Positions 36,118-45,509 are shown, numbered from the stretch's first letter. The stretch is 64,000 nt of DNA from Spongiibacter pelagi (GCF_014705705.1 NZ_JACXLD010000001.1:124001-188000); one strand, 5' to 3'. Made by a program: numbers and translations. The notes: generated from the sequence alone by a model not told the origin.

Positions 36118-37273
36118 AACAGATATTGCCGTCATCGGCGGCGGCGTTCACGGAACCGGTATTGCCCAAGCGGCAGCGGCCGCCGGGTACAATGTTGCCA
36201 TCTTCGAAAAAAACCATTGGGCCTCGGGTACCTCTCGACGCTCAAGCAAACTGATACACGGCGGTCTGCGCTATTTAGAAACCGGCCAGTTACCGCTGGT
36301 ATATCACAGCTTATACGAGCGTTATCTATTACTTAAAAACGCGCCAAAGTTGGTCAAGCCGGTTAAATTCTTTATTCCCATTTACAAAGAAACCGGTCGC
36401 CGCCCGTGGCAAATTCGCGCCGGCCTTATTTTGTATTTCTTCCTCAGCGGTGGCCGCAAGCTGGGTCGCTTTCGCAAATTGAAACGCAGCGAGTGGGATC
36501 AACTCGACGGCATTAATACCCAAGGTCTACAAGCCGTATTTCAGTATTGGGACGGACAAACCGACGACAAACTGTTAACCGAGGCCGTTTTGCGCTCGGC
36601 CCAATCGCTCGGCGCGCAGGGTTTTGAGCAAACTGAGCTGTTATCCGCCAAGAAAAATGAACGCGGCTACTTACTCAAACTCGAGGGGCCAAACGGCGCT
36701 ATCGACTGCCAGTGTAAGGTGCTAGTCAATGCAGGAGGACCGTGGGTAAACGCCGTGGCCGAACGCATTGAAACCCAAGTCACCGCCAAGCCCATGGAGC
36801 TGGTACGCGGCAGCCATATCCTGATCGACAAAAAACTGGATCAGGGCGTGTTTTATATGGAAGCGCCCACCGATGGTCGCGCCGTTTTCGCCATGCCCTG
36901 GGGTGATAAGGCATTGATTGGCACCACGGAAGTGAGCCATACCGAAGCGCCCGATGATGTCAAAGCTAGCGATGCCGAAGTGCAATACTTGCTGCACACC
37001 TTCTCTCATTACTTTCCCGGCGAAGCCCCAAAACTATTGGATGCTTGGGCAGGGCTGCGGGTTTTACCCCGCTCTGATGAAAACGCCAATAAGCGCGATC
37101 GTGACACTTTCTTCTTAGTGGATAATGAAGCCAAGCCCAGTATGGTCGCGGTATATGGCGGCAAACTAACGAGCTATCGCCACACATCCGCTCGAGTGAT
37201 CGACTATATTCGCGCCGGCTTACCTAGCCGAACACCCGTTGCCGACACCCGCTCTCTGCCGCTAAACGACTGA
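36098..37273 (+). CDS. FAD-dependent glycerol-3-phosphate dehydrogenase, short form
   Basis: A 391-residue flavoprotein. IAVIGGGVHGTGIAQAAAAAG near the N-terminus is the FAD-binding Rossmann motif; SSKLIHGGLRYLETGQ is the GlpD/GlpO signature; NAGGPWVNAVA and YGGKLTSYRHTSARV are also GlpD-like. GlpD is about 500 residues; this protein stops where the C-terminal DAO domain would begin. The start is TTG 36098, with AAAGGA 8 bases upstream, overlapping the GDPD gene. It probably oxidises G3P to DHAP with electrons passed to quinone. Confidence 0.82.
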   Translation: MSPALIETDIAVIGGGVHGTGIAQAAAAAGYNVAIFEKNHWASGTSRRSSKLIHGGLRYLETGQLPLVYHSLYERYLLLKNAPKLVKPVKFFIPIYKETGRRPWQIRAGLILYFFLSGGRKLGRFRKLKRSEWDQLDGINTQGLQAVFQYWDGQTDDKLLTEAVLRSAQSLGAQGFEQTELLSAKKNERGYLLKLEGPNGAIDCQCKVLVNAGGPWVNAVAERIETQVTAKPMELVRGSHILIDKKLDQGVFYMEAPTDGRAVFAMPWGDKALIGTTEVSHTEAPDDVKASDAEVQYLLHTFSHYFPGEAPKLLDAWAGLRVLPRSDENANKRDRDTFFLVDNEAKPSMVAVYGGKLTSYRHTSARVIDYIRAGLPSRTPVADTRSLPLND

Positions 37274-37295
37274 TTTTTTCTTTTATTACAGGGAT

Positions 37296-37327
37296 TTAAC
37301 CGCTGCGCCATGATTGCCGGCGGTTAA
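37296..37327 (+). other. Hairpin after the G3P dehydrogenase gene
   Basis: TTAACCGC (37296-37303) pairs exactly with GCGGTTAA (37320-37327) across 16 bases. There is no T run after it; a T-rich stretch precedes it. It may end or protect the upstream transcript. Confidence 0.45.
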
Positions 37328-37357
37328 CCACCACATTACAAATCCCTTAACTTACCC

Positions 37358-37460
37358 GTAACCCACTGTTTTTATTGAAGAAATAATTTAATAAAAAGAT
37401 TAACTTCCGCAACAATTCTCAGCAAACCCCATACAAAACAAGCAGTTAGCTGTAACCCAC
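37358..37460. promoter_or_regulatory. Repeated GTAACCCAC boxes before the small-protein genes
   Basis: GTAACCCAC occurs at 37358-37366 and again at 37452-37460, 94 bases apart. The second is followed by GTTAT, giving a partial GTAAC/GTTA(T) dyad, and TATACT (37479-37484) lies shortly downstream as a possible -10. Together they look like the control region of the two small ORFs that follow. Confidence 0.4.
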
Positions 37461-37539
37461 GTTATGGCTTTCTCTCCCTATACTGAGCCTGTCTTCTGAC
37501 AAAACGCCCGAAGACAAACCCAGACTTAGGAGAAACACC

Positions 37540-37662
37540 ATGTCACAACTTAAAGCTGCAATTATCGAAAACCACGTTGAAGAAATTGCCGATCTGACTG
37601 CCCGCGCTAGCCTTGTGAGTATCATTACCGCCGGCATTCTGGCCTGCTTGATTGCGCTGTAA
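37540..37662 (+). CDS. Small membrane protein 1 (40 residues)
   Basis: A 40-residue protein not matched to any family I know. Residues 1-24 are amphipathic and charged (QLKAAIIENHVEEIADLTARA); residues 25-40 are a hydrophobic segment (LVSIITAGILACLIAL) long enough to enter a membrane. TTAGGAG (37526-37532) gives a strong ribosome-binding site 7 bases before the ATG. A second small gene follows 40 bases later with its own strong site. The arrangement supports a real pair of short membrane peptides. Confidence 0.65.
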   Translation: MSQLKAAIIENHVEEIADLTARASLVSIITAGILACLIAL

Positions 37663-37702
37663 AAATCGCAAACTGGCAAACACCTTTAAAGGAGAACAGG
37701 AT

Positions 37703-37828
37703 ATGCACACTAAAAACACCGAACAACGCCGTGATCTAGTTGGACAACTCGCGTTCTTTGGCGCGAAGTACAGCCTGATTTTCAGTGTCTTTGCCACCAT
37801 GGGTTACAGCCTTAGCAGCTTAGCCTAA
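37703..37828 (+). CDS. Small membrane protein 2 (41 residues)
   Basis: A 41-residue protein of unknown function. A charged start (HTKNTEQRRDLV) is followed by one hydrophobic segment with aromatics (LAFFGAKYSLIFSVFATMGYSL). AAAGGAGAA (37688-37696) is a strong ribosome-binding site 6 bases upstream of the ATG. It follows small membrane protein 1 and precedes a stable hairpin. Confidence 0.65.
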   Translation: MHTKNTEQRRDLVGQLAFFGAKYSLIFSVFATMGYSLSSLA

Positions 37829-37846
37829 GCCGTATCTGGCGCTAAA

Positions 37847-37873
37847 CCCTGAAGCCATTATTGAGCTTCAGGG
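37847..37873 (+). terminator. Hairpin after the small-protein pair
   Basis: CCCTGAAGC (37847-37855) pairs with GCTTCAGGG (37865-37873) over a 9-base loop, 18 bases after the second stop codon. No T run follows, so termination may be partial or Rho-aided. Confidence 0.55.
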
Positions 37874-37952
37874 CAGCGTGCAAGTGACAAACACTTGCCG
37901 TACTCGATTTTTCTGGCAACACTAGCGGCTCTATTACCCGTTGAGTCTACTC

Positions 37953-38327
37953 ATGTCCGACCTCATCCTTGCCCCCTATGTACTATTCAGTACCCGTAAG
38001 CGCGACGGCAGCTTTGTACCCACACCGGTATGGGCGGCGGGAAATGTGAATACCCTCTATGTATTTTCGGCAGGTAATGCGGGAAAAGTGAAGCGGCTGC
38101 GTAACTTTAGCGACTGCAAATTGGCGCGCTGCACCGTTAATGGCAAGCGCTTAGGTGAAGATGTAGACGCTAACGCTTATCTGATCGATGGCAAAGAAGC
38201 CGAGCAAGCCCACCGCGCCCTGGTTTCAAAATACGGCTGGCAAATGCGCCTGCTGGATATCGGCTCCCGTCTTGGCGGGCGGATGAAGACCCGGCAATAC
38301 ATCCGGGTAGACCTCAAGACTGACTGA
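37953..38327 (+). CDS. PPOX-class F420/flavin-dependent oxidoreductase-like protein
   Basis: A 124-residue protein of the pyridoxamine-5'-phosphate-oxidase-like split-barrel type. YVLFSTRKRDGSFVPTPVWAAGNVNTLYVFSAGNAGKVKRLRN is the N-terminal sheet with the cofactor-binding Lys/Arg, and LARCTVNGKRLG follows the family plan. The usual cofactor is F420, FMN or haem; which one is not determined. ATG 37953 is chosen over a TTG 12 bases earlier. Its ribosome-binding site is weak. Confidence 0.75.
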   Translation: MSDLILAPYVLFSTRKRDGSFVPTPVWAAGNVNTLYVFSAGNAGKVKRLRNFSDCKLARCTVNGKRLGEDVDANAYLIDGKEAEQAHRALVSKYGWQMRLLDIGSRLGGRMKTRQYIRVDLKTD

Positions 38328-38412
38328 TCTTAAACACACGTCCCGTCATTTGAGTCATTGCCACTGCCACCAAACGGCGTAGAGTATCGACAATAATTTT
38401 GAGGAGCCGTCC

Positions 38413-38874
38413 ATGCGAGATCTCAACCAGTGGCTGGATGAATACAACGCCGCCCATCAGAACCCACGCAATAAAACCATTCACTTTTACTGCGTTCCAC
38501 TCATTGCCGTAACCACTGTCGCCCTGTTGTGGCTAGTGCCACTGCCCTTTGTGCAAGCCAATCTTGGTCAGTTGCTGCTGATTTTCGCCATGTTTTTTTA
38601 CGGCTATCTGTCCGCCAAATTGGCACTCGGCATGCTGCCTTTCGTGCTCGCCCTAGTGGCCGGCATCATGCTGTATGAAAAGCATATTGAATTGGCGATG
38701 TGGATTCCCGCCAGCATTATCTGGATTGTGGCGTGGTATTTTCAGTTTGTTGGCCATAAAGCCGAGGCGCAAAAACCTTCGTTTTTTACTGATATTTTGT
38801 TTTTGCTGATCGGGCCGCTGTGGATACTTGGTTATGGCTACGACAAGTTAGGCATAAATTTTCGGAACCTCTGA
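38413..38874 (+). CDS. Mpo1-like (DUF962) membrane protein
   Basis: A 153-residue protein with four membrane segments. LDEYNAAHQNPRNKTIHFYCVPL holds the conserved His/Asn/His pattern and FVGHKAEAQKPSFFTD the second conserved block. Yeast Mpo1 is an iron-dependent dioxygenase in alpha-oxidation of 2-hydroxy fatty acids; the bacterial role is inferred from the shared residues. GAGGAG precedes the ATG. Confidence 0.85.
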   Translation: MRDLNQWLDEYNAAHQNPRNKTIHFYCVPLIAVTTVALLWLVPLPFVQANLGQLLLIFAMFFYGYLSAKLALGMLPFVLALVAGIMLYEKHIELAMWIPASIIWIVAWYFQFVGHKAEAQKPSFFTDILFLLIGPLWILGYGYDKLGINFRNL

Positions 38875-38918
38875 TTAATTACTGCGTTTGAAAGCTTCGT
38901 TTAGCACCTCTGATTACG

Positions 38919-39707
38919 TCACAGACTTTCTGGTTTTCGGCACAGCAAGTGAACATAACGCCCCAAGGCCCAAAAGGGCTCTTGGGCACCATACTGCCAA
39001 TCTATCTCCAGCATATCCTCAATACTGCGCTCAGCTCGAACTGCGCGCGGCATTAAGTCGTAACACAGGCGCACGGCTCTTTTAGCCTCGACTTGCAGGC
39101 CCAACTTTTCAAGTTCAGCAATTACCTGCTCAGGATTTCGTGGGTTTGGCGGTGTGAGCCCGCCGGGATGACCGGCAAACTCCTCATCTCGCAGTTTGTA
39201 CAGATTCCCCTTAACCATATTGGCCAAAACTAAGGCGTTGAGGTTGTAGAACATCAGCGATAAATAACCGCCGGGACGCAAACAAGACACCAAACTTGCC
39301 AATACCTGTTCAGCATCGGCCACCCACTCCAGCACCGCATGGCAGCTAATCACATCAAAGCGATCGACCTCTGCCAACTGCACCGCCATATTTTGGAGTG
39401 GCGCACACTCAATTTTTAACTGCCCTTGCTCGCAGTAGTCTTGCAAGCGCTCGCCAGCCACCGCCAACATATTGCTGGAAATATCGGTGAGGTGTACCCG
39501 GTGCCCCTGCTCGAGAAAACGCTCACTCAATTGACCCAAGCCGCCGCCGGCATCCCAAATATTGAGTGTTGAGCCATCACTTATCGACGGCAATTTCTCC
39601 GTTAGCTCGCGCCAACTCAGCGCTAAACGCAGCTCGCCCTTAGGGTTGCCGTAAATGTTTTTGCTGAACCTCTGCGCAAGGTCATCAAAATTTCGATCTG
39701 TATTCAC
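38919..39707 (-). CDS. cmoM: tRNA 5-carboxymethoxyuridine methyltransferase
   Basis: A 262-residue SAM-dependent methyltransferase. DRNFDDLAQRFSKNIYGNPKG at the N-terminus and CHAVLEWVAD ... RPGGYLSLMFYN are hallmark segments of E. coli CmoM. WDAGGGLGQ is the SAM-binding motif I and LTDIS motif II. CmoM methylates cmo5U34 in certain tRNAs to the ester. No cmoA/cmoB genes are next to it. It is divergent from gmk. Confidence 0.9.
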   Translation of the reverse strand: MNTDRNFDDLAQRFSKNIYGNPKGELRLALSWRELTEKLPSISDGSTLNIWDAGGGLGQLSERFLEQGHRVHLTDISSNMLAVAGERLQDYCEQGQLKIECAPLQNMAVQLAEVDRFDVISCHAVLEWVADAEQVLASLVSCLRPGGYLSLMFYNLNALVLANMVKGNLYKLRDEEFAGHPGGLTPPNPRNPEQVIAELEKLGLQVEAKRAVRLCYDLMPRAVRAERSIEDMLEIDWQYGAQEPFWALGRYVHLLCRKPESL

Positions 39708-39733
39708 TTTTGATTCCGCTATTAGTCAGCTAG

Positions 39734-40429
<696 letters not shown>

Positions 40430-40457
40430 TTCCCCCCCAGCCCGCACCGCGCCTCTG

Positions 40458-40484
40458 TTACAAGGGCGACGGCTTTGATAGAAT
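40458..40484 (+). promoter_or_regulatory. Extended -10 promoter of rpoZ
   Basis: TTACAA (40458-40463), 15 bases, then TAGAAT (40479-40484) preceded by TGA, which makes an extended -10. Initiation would be near 40491, just before the hairpin at 40498. Confidence 0.55.
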
Positions 40485-40497
40485 GCGGTTAAGTCTC

Positions 40498-40538
40498 CCT
40501 CCAATTTTTGCCTAGATTTGTTAGCTAGGTTTTGGAGG
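40498..40538 (+). promoter_or_regulatory. Long hairpin in the rpoZ leader
   Basis: CCTCCAA (40498-40504) pairs with TTGGAGG (40532-40538) and inside it CCTAG (40511-40515) with CTAGG (40525-40529). It occupies most of the predicted rpoZ 5' UTR, 34 bases before the ATG. It could end transcripts from gmk or control rpoZ-spoT expression. Confidence 0.55.
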
Positions 40539-40572
40539 TTTCACCGTTTTACTTAAGTATTCAGGAATACCC

Positions 40573-40839
40573 ATGGCCCGTATCACCGTTGAAGACTGTC
40601 TGTCTGCCGTTGAAAACCGTTTCGAACTGGTAATGGTTGCCAGCAAACGCGCCCGCGCTCTTGCCACTGGCGGCAAAGAACCCTTGGTTCAAGAAGACAG
40701 CGACAAACCTACTGTACTGGCTCTGCGTGAAATCGCCGACGGCAAAATCAGCCGCGATGAAATCATGGCTGCTGACGCTGCCCAAGAAGAGCCAGAGTTG
40801 GATCTGAGCGCCGAACTCGGCGAAGCCTCCATCATTTAA
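40573..40839 (+). CDS. rpoZ: RNA polymerase omega subunit
   Basis: An 88-residue omega subunit. [30 protein letters not shown] is the conserved N-terminus that clamps the beta-prime tail; [11 protein letters not shown] follows. It aids polymerase assembly and forms part of a ppGpp site in E. coli, which suits its place before spoT. Confidence 0.96.
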   Translation: MARITVEDCLSAVENRFELVMVASKRARALATGGKEPLVQEDSDKPTVLALREIADGKISRDEIMAADAAQEEPELDLSAELGEASII

Positions 40840-40926
40840 TCTGGCTCGTATGCTCGGGCGAGATTTAACAAGTTTGTCCCGATGCTGTTTTAGCCGCGCT
40901 CACATTTTGGGGGCCGGCTAAAACCC

Positions 40927-43107
40927 ATGCTGCAATACAGCTTTTTTTCCTCCAGTCACGGCAGCCCGCAACCCGCGCAATCTATTGATGCTCTTGCGGA
41001 TCAGCTCTCGCAATACCTACCTGCCAGCCAGGTTAACAATGTAAAACGCGCCTATTTTTACGCCGAGCAAGCTCACGAAGGTCAAAACCGTCGCAGCGGC
41101 GAACCCTATGTCACCCATCCGCTCGCCGTAGCCGGCATCTTGGCGACCATGCGTCTGGATGCACAAAGCCTGATGGCGGCGCTGCTGCACGACGTCATCG
41201 AAGATACCGCGATCACCAAACCCCAATTGGAAGAACAATTTGGCGAGGCGGTAGCCGAATTGGTAGACGGGGTTTCCAAACTGACTCGGATCGAATTCCA
41301 GTCGAAGGCCGAACAGCAGGCGGAAAACTTCCAGAAAATGGCCTTGGCGATGGCCAAAGATATCCGCGTTATTCTGGTTAAGCTGGCCGACCGGCTCCAC
41401 AATATGCGCACCCTCGGTGTACTACCGCCGCCCAAACGCCACCGCATTGCCAAAGAAACCCTCGAAATTTATGCCCCCATTGCCCAGCGTTTGGGGATGC
41501 ACAATATTCGCATCGAATTTGAGGATTTGGGCCTGCAGGCCATGTATCCGATGCGCGCGCGCCGGATTCGCAAGGCGATTAAAACCCGCTTTGGCGACCG
41601 CAAAAAAACCATTGAAGCCATTCGCGAAAGCCTGGAAAGCTGCCTGCTTGAAGAAGGCCATCGCGCACAAGTTATCGGCCGTGAGAAACACCTGTACAGC
41701 ATCTATAACAAGATGCGCAACAAGCGCAAATCGCTGAAAGAAATTCTCGACCTCTGCGCCTTCAGAATTATCGTCGATTCGGTCGACACCTGTTACCGCG
41801 TCTTGGGATGTGTTCACGGGCTCTACAAACCGGTGCCCGGTCAATTTAAAGACTATATCGCCATTCCCAAAGCCAACGGCTACCAGTCGTTACACACCGT
41901 ATTATTCGGCATGGAAGGCCTGCCAATCGAAATCCAGATCCGCACCGAGGAAATGGAAGAGATGGCCAATAACGGGATCGCCGCACACTGGCTGTATAAA
42001 ACCAGCGACAACGAACCCAAAGGCAATTCCAGCCACGCCCGCGCCCGTCAGTGGGTGCAGGGTCTGCTTGAAATGCAGGAACGCGCCGGCGACTCACTGG
42101 AATTTATCGAAAACGTTAAAATCGATCTGTTCCCAGACGAAGTCTACGTTTTCACGCCACGCGGCGACATTATGGAATTACCCGCCGGCGCCACCGCCGT
42201 GGATTTTGCCTACGCGGTACACAGCGATATTGGCAATGCTTGCGTGGCCTGCCGTATCAACCGCCGCCTGGCACCGCTATCTGAAGCGCTGCAAAGTGGT
42301 CAGACCGTGGAAATTATCACCACGCCCGGCGCTCAGCCGAATCCTGCGTGGCTACAGTTTGTGGTGACCGCTAAAGCCCGCAGCGGTATTCGCCATCATC
42401 TTAAACACCAGCGCCGCACCGAGGCGGTCGGGCTCGGCGAGCGTATGCTGGAAAGAGCGCTGGCCGGCATGGGCGAGCAGCTTGAAGATATTCCGCAAAC
42501 CCTGCTCGATCAGCTCGTTGAAATCACCCAGAGCAAATCGCTGGAAAAACTGTACGAGCAAATTGGCATTGGCAACCGGGTTGCCTATCTCACTGCCCAC
42601 CAACTGCTGGGGCTGCGCGATGAACCCCGCGATAGCAGCGGCAAACCCCAGCAAGCCACGCGACAGCCAATGGTTATTCGCGGCACCGAGGGCTTCCTGG
42701 TGAACTTTGCCCGCTGCTGCTTCCCCATTCCCGGCGACCATATTGTCGGTATTGTCAGCGCCGAAAAAGGCGTGGTGGTGCACAACGAGAAATGCCACAA
42801 CAGCATTGAGCTCAGCAATAAACCCGAGCGCATGATCCCACTGAGCTGGGCCGATGAAATCGATCGCGATTTCTCCGTTGAATTGCGTGTGGAACTGACC
42901 AAACAACGCGGCATTATCGCGGTACTGGCCACCCGCGTTAACGGCGCCGATGCCAGCATCGAAAAAATCAGCGTGGAAGATGAAAACCCGAAAATCAGCG
43001 TTATCCACCTGGTTATCGGGGTACGCTCACGTATTCATCTTGCCAATGTATTGCGCCGAATTCGTAATATCCCCGCCGTTATTAAAGTGGAACGCGAAAA
43101 GCACTAA
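40927..43107 (+). CDS. spoT: Bifunctional (p)ppGpp synthetase/hydrolase SpoT
   Basis: A 726-residue RSH protein. The HD hydrolase domain is intact (HPLAVAGILA, HDVIEDT, KLADRLHNMRTL), followed by the synthetase domain (YQSLHTVLFG, EIQIRT), a TGS domain (VFTPRGDIMELPAGATAVDFAYAVHS) and a C-terminal ACT domain. The intact HD motif shows hydrolase ability, which distinguishes SpoT from RelA. It lies 87 bases after rpoZ. Confidence 0.95.
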   Translation: MLQYSFFSSSHGSPQPAQSIDALADQLSQYLPASQVNNVKRAYFYAEQAHEGQNRRSGEPYVTHPLAVAGILATMRLDAQSLMAALLHDVIEDTAITKPQLEEQFGEAVAELVDGVSKLTRIEFQSKAEQQAENFQKMALAMAKDIRVILVKLADRLHNMRTLGVLPPPKRHRIAKETLEIYAPIAQRLGMHNIRIEFEDLGLQAMYPMRARRIRKAIKTRFGDRKKTIEAIRESLESCLLEEGHRAQVIGREKHLYSIYNKMRNKRKSLKEILDLCAFRIIVDSVDTCYRVLGCVHGLYKPVPGQFKDYIAIPKANGYQSLHTVLFGMEGLPIEIQIRTEEMEEMANNGIAAHWLYKTSDNEPKGNSSHARARQWVQGLLEMQERAGDSLEFIENVKIDLFPDEVYVFTPRGDIMELPAGATAVDFAYAVHSDIGNACVACRINRRLAPLSEALQSGQTVEIITTPGAQPNPAWLQFVVTAKARSGIRHHLKHQRRTEAVGLGERMLERALAGMGEQLEDIPQTLLDQLVEITQSKSLEKLYEQIGIGNRVAYLTAHQLLGLRDEPRDSSGKPQQATRQPMVIRGTEGFLVNFARCCFPIPGDHIVGIVSAEKGVVVHNEKCHNSIELSNKPERMIPLSWADEIDRDFSVELRVELTKQRGIIAVLATRVNGADASIEKISVEDENPKISVIHLVIGVRSRIHLANVLRRIRNIPAVIKVEREKH

Positions 43108-43145
43108 ACCGCGTTGCTATTTCCACCTCCCATTAGGAAACCTCT

Positions 43146-43529
43146 ATGAGCGACAAGCAAATTATTTCTACCAATAACGCCCCACAGGCAATTGGCACTT
43201 ACTCACAAGCCGTTAAAGTCGGCAACACCGTTTATCTTTCAGGCCAAATTCCGCTGATTCCGGAAACCATGGAAATGATTGAAGGCGGCATCACTGAACA
43301 GGCGACTCAAGTGTTTAAAAACCTGTCTGCCGTTGCCGAAGCGGCGGGCGGAACCTTGAACGATGCGGCAAAGGTAAATATCTCACTGGTGGACCTGAGC
43401 GTGTTCGCCCAGGTGAATGAAGTGATGGCGCAGTTTTTTGCCGAGCCCTATCCCGCCCGTGCCTGCGTGCAAGTCGCCGCCCTGCCACGCAATGCGCTGA
43501 TTGAAGTTGAAGTGATTCTCAGCCTGTAA
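43146..43529 (+). CDS. ridA: RidA family enamine/imine deaminase
   Basis: A 127-residue YjgF/YER057c/UK114 protein of usual length. APQAIGTYSQAVKVGNTVYLSGQIPL and the C-terminal PARACVQVAALPRNALIEVEVI contain the conserved substrate-binding Arg and Glu. RidA destroys reactive 2-aminoacrylate-type enamines made by PLP enzymes. It follows spoT, as in pseudomonads. Its last 11 bases overlap the convergent SDR gene. Confidence 0.93.
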   Translation: MSDKQIISTNNAPQAIGTYSQAVKVGNTVYLSGQIPLIPETMEMIEGGITEQATQVFKNLSAVAEAAGGTLNDAAKVNISLVDLSVFAQVNEVMAQFFAEPYPARACVQVAALPRNALIEVEVILSL

Positions 43530-44406
43530 TTTCAGGCTTTTCCTGCGCTGGCGCAGCCAATATTTGAGTGAAACCCGCTCGATAATTTGGGTATAGCAAG
43601 CGATAGCCACTGGCCAGCAAGCGCTGATTTCGACAGCGTTTGCTGCCGGTACGCTGCACCGCCTCACCATTACAGCGGTACGGAACACCGATAAACTCAG
43701 CGACCCAAGACTGCACTTCCTGAATACTGGCCGGCTCTGTATCTACGCCGATATAACAGTTTTCAAGCACCGCACCCTGCGCATCCTGCTCAATCAGATA
43801 ACTGAGAAAGCCCACGCAATCATCCCGATGAATGCGGTTGGTGTAATGCAGAGGCTCCTGCGGCGCACATTCTCCGGTCCGAATTTTATTGAGCATATGC
43901 TCTCGTCCCGGCCCATAAATGCCGCCAAAACGAATCAAGCTGTAATTGCAGCCCTGCTCTTGCGCCGCCTCGGCAATGCGCTGTTCGGCTTTAAGAATCG
44001 ACTGGCCTGAAGCCCGGCTAGGTTCGGTCGCACTGCTCTCATCAATCCATTCATGATCAACCTGATCATAAACCCCGGTACTGGAAACAAAGAAAATGCG
44101 CTTGGGTGCCCGAGATAATTTCGCCAAGACCCGCTCAAGCCCCTGCTGAAATACCGCCTCATAACCGCCATCGCCACGCGCGGGAGTCAGCGTAAACAGC
44201 ACATAATCCGCTGCCAACGGTGGGCACTGCGCCATACTTTGCGCATCGGTTAAATCGGCGGCGATCCCCTCCACTCCGTCAGGCAATTGGCTAATATTTC
44301 GGCGCATGGCGCTCACTGCCCAACCCTGCGCCAAGAAATGCTCCGCCACACCTCCCCCGATATCGCCACAGGCAATAATCAATATGCGGTTTTGTTCTGC
44401 TTTCAT
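43519..44406 (-). CDS. NAD(P)-dependent epimerase/SDR, YeeZ-like
   Basis: A 295-residue extended SDR. ILIIACGDIGGGVAEHFLAQG is the nucleotide-binding turn (GxxGxG), VSSTGVYDQ replaces the usual SSxxVYG, and RFGGIYGPGREHML follows. The canonical YxxxK is not evident, so catalytic activity is doubtful. E. coli YeeZ is the closest known type; its function is unclear. It separates ridA from recG. Confidence 0.75.
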   Translation of the reverse strand: MKAEQNRILIIACGDIGGGVAEHFLAQGWAVSAMRRNISQLPDGVEGIAADLTDAQSMAQCPPLAADYVLFTLTPARGDGGYEAVFQQGLERVLAKLSRAPKRIFFVSSTGVYDQVDHEWIDESSATEPSRASGQSILKAEQRIAEAAQEQGCNYSLIRFGGIYGPGREHMLNKIRTGECAPQEPLHYTNRIHRDDCVGFLSYLIEQDAQGAVLENCYIGVDTEPASIQEVQSWVAEFIGVPYRCNGEAVQRTGSKRCRNQRLLASGYRLLYPNYRAGFTQILAAPAQEKPEITG

Positions 44407-44501
44407 ATGCGGCCTTTTACCCCTGTATTAGCTGGGGCATACTCTGCCCTGAACCGGACACTAATCTCAAGCCAACTTTTCAATCAGGTAAGCTCCATTC
44501 G

Positions 44502-45509
44502 ATGACCACGCCACTGTCGCCTCCCCAACAACGCCGCATTGTTTCGGTAGATGCTGACCACAATCTCAGCATTGATTCAGAGCCCATGCCAAAACCCGGC
44601 GACCATGACGTGCTTATCAACGTCCTCGCCGCCGGAATTAACCGGCCCGATTTAATGCAGCGCTATGGCCTCTATCCCCCTCCCGCCGATGCCAGCCCGA
44701 TTTTGGGTCTTGAAGTTGCCGGTGAAATTGTCGCCATTGGCAAACAGGTTAGCCGCTGGCAAGTGGGTGACCGGGTATGTGCGCTTACCAATGGCAACGG
44801 CTATTGCGATTACAGTCTCGCGCCCGCAGACCAATGCCTGCCGGCACCAGACAACCTCAGCATGGAACAAGCTGCCGCACTCCCCGAGGTCATGTTTACC
44901 GTTTGGCACAATGTGTTTCAGCGCGGCGGCTTAAAGACCGGCGAAACCATACTGGTTCACGGCGGCAGCAGCGGCATAGGCACCGCAGCAATTACCCTTG
45001 CCAAAGCCATGGGCGCTACCGTTTTCATTACCGCCGGATCAAAGGAGAAGTGCCAAGAGTGTCTCAACATCGGCGCCGATTTAGCGATTAATTACCGCGA
45101 ACAGGATTTTGTTGAGCAAATCAAAGAGCACACCCACGGCCGTGGCGTTGATGTCATTCTCGATATGGTCGGCGGTGACTATATACAGCGAGATATCGAC
45201 TGCGCCGCCGCCGATGGCCGCATTGTGTTTATCGCCTTTCAGCAAGGCTTTAAGGCCGAGGTCAACTTTGTCAAAGTGTTGATGAAGCGACTGACCCTTA
45301 CCGCCTCGACCCTGCGCGCCCAAAGTCCAGCTCAAAAAGCGGGTATTGCGCGGGAATTGGAAGAACAGGTTTGGCCCTTAATTAGGGCCGGGAAAATCAG
45401 TCCAATCATCGACTCCGTTTATCCCTTTGAACACATTAGCAAGGCGCACGAACGCATGGAAAGCAGCCAGCATATTGGCAAAATCGTATTGAGCCTGAGT
45501 CACCTGTGA
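44502..45509 (+). CDS. NAD(P)H-quinone oxidoreductase (zinc-free MDR family)
   Basis: A 335-residue medium-chain reductase. GINRPDLMQRYGLYPPPADASPILGLEVAGEI is the PIG3/quinone oxidoreductase N-terminus, and HGGSSGIGTAAITLAKAMGA the NADPH-binding fold. No zinc-binding Cys cluster is seen. It would reduce quinones or enones with NADPH. The gene is divergent from the YeeZ-like gene and 54 bases from recG. Confidence 0.88.
   Translation: MTTPLSPPQQRRIVSVDADHNLSIDSEPMPKPGDHDVLINVLAAGINRPDLMQRYGLYPPPADASPILGLEVAGEIVAIGKQVSRWQVGDRVCALTNGNGYCDYSLAPADQCLPAPDNLSMEQAAALPEVMFTVWHNVFQRGGLKTGETILVHGGSSGIGTAAITLAKAMGATVFITAGSKEKCQECLNIGADLAINYREQDFVEQIKEHTHGRGVDVILDMVGGDYIQRDIDCAAADGRIVFIAFQQGFKAEVNFVKVLMKRLTLTASTLRAQSPAQKAGIARELEEQVWPLIRAGKISPIIDSVYPFEHISKAHERMESSQHIGKIVLSLSHL

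Noticed and set aside
42352-43008. 218-codon minus-strand open frame opposite spoT
   Set aside because: It lies wholly antisense to the conserved C-terminal half of spoT and lacks a ribosome-binding site; a by-product of GC-rich codon structure.
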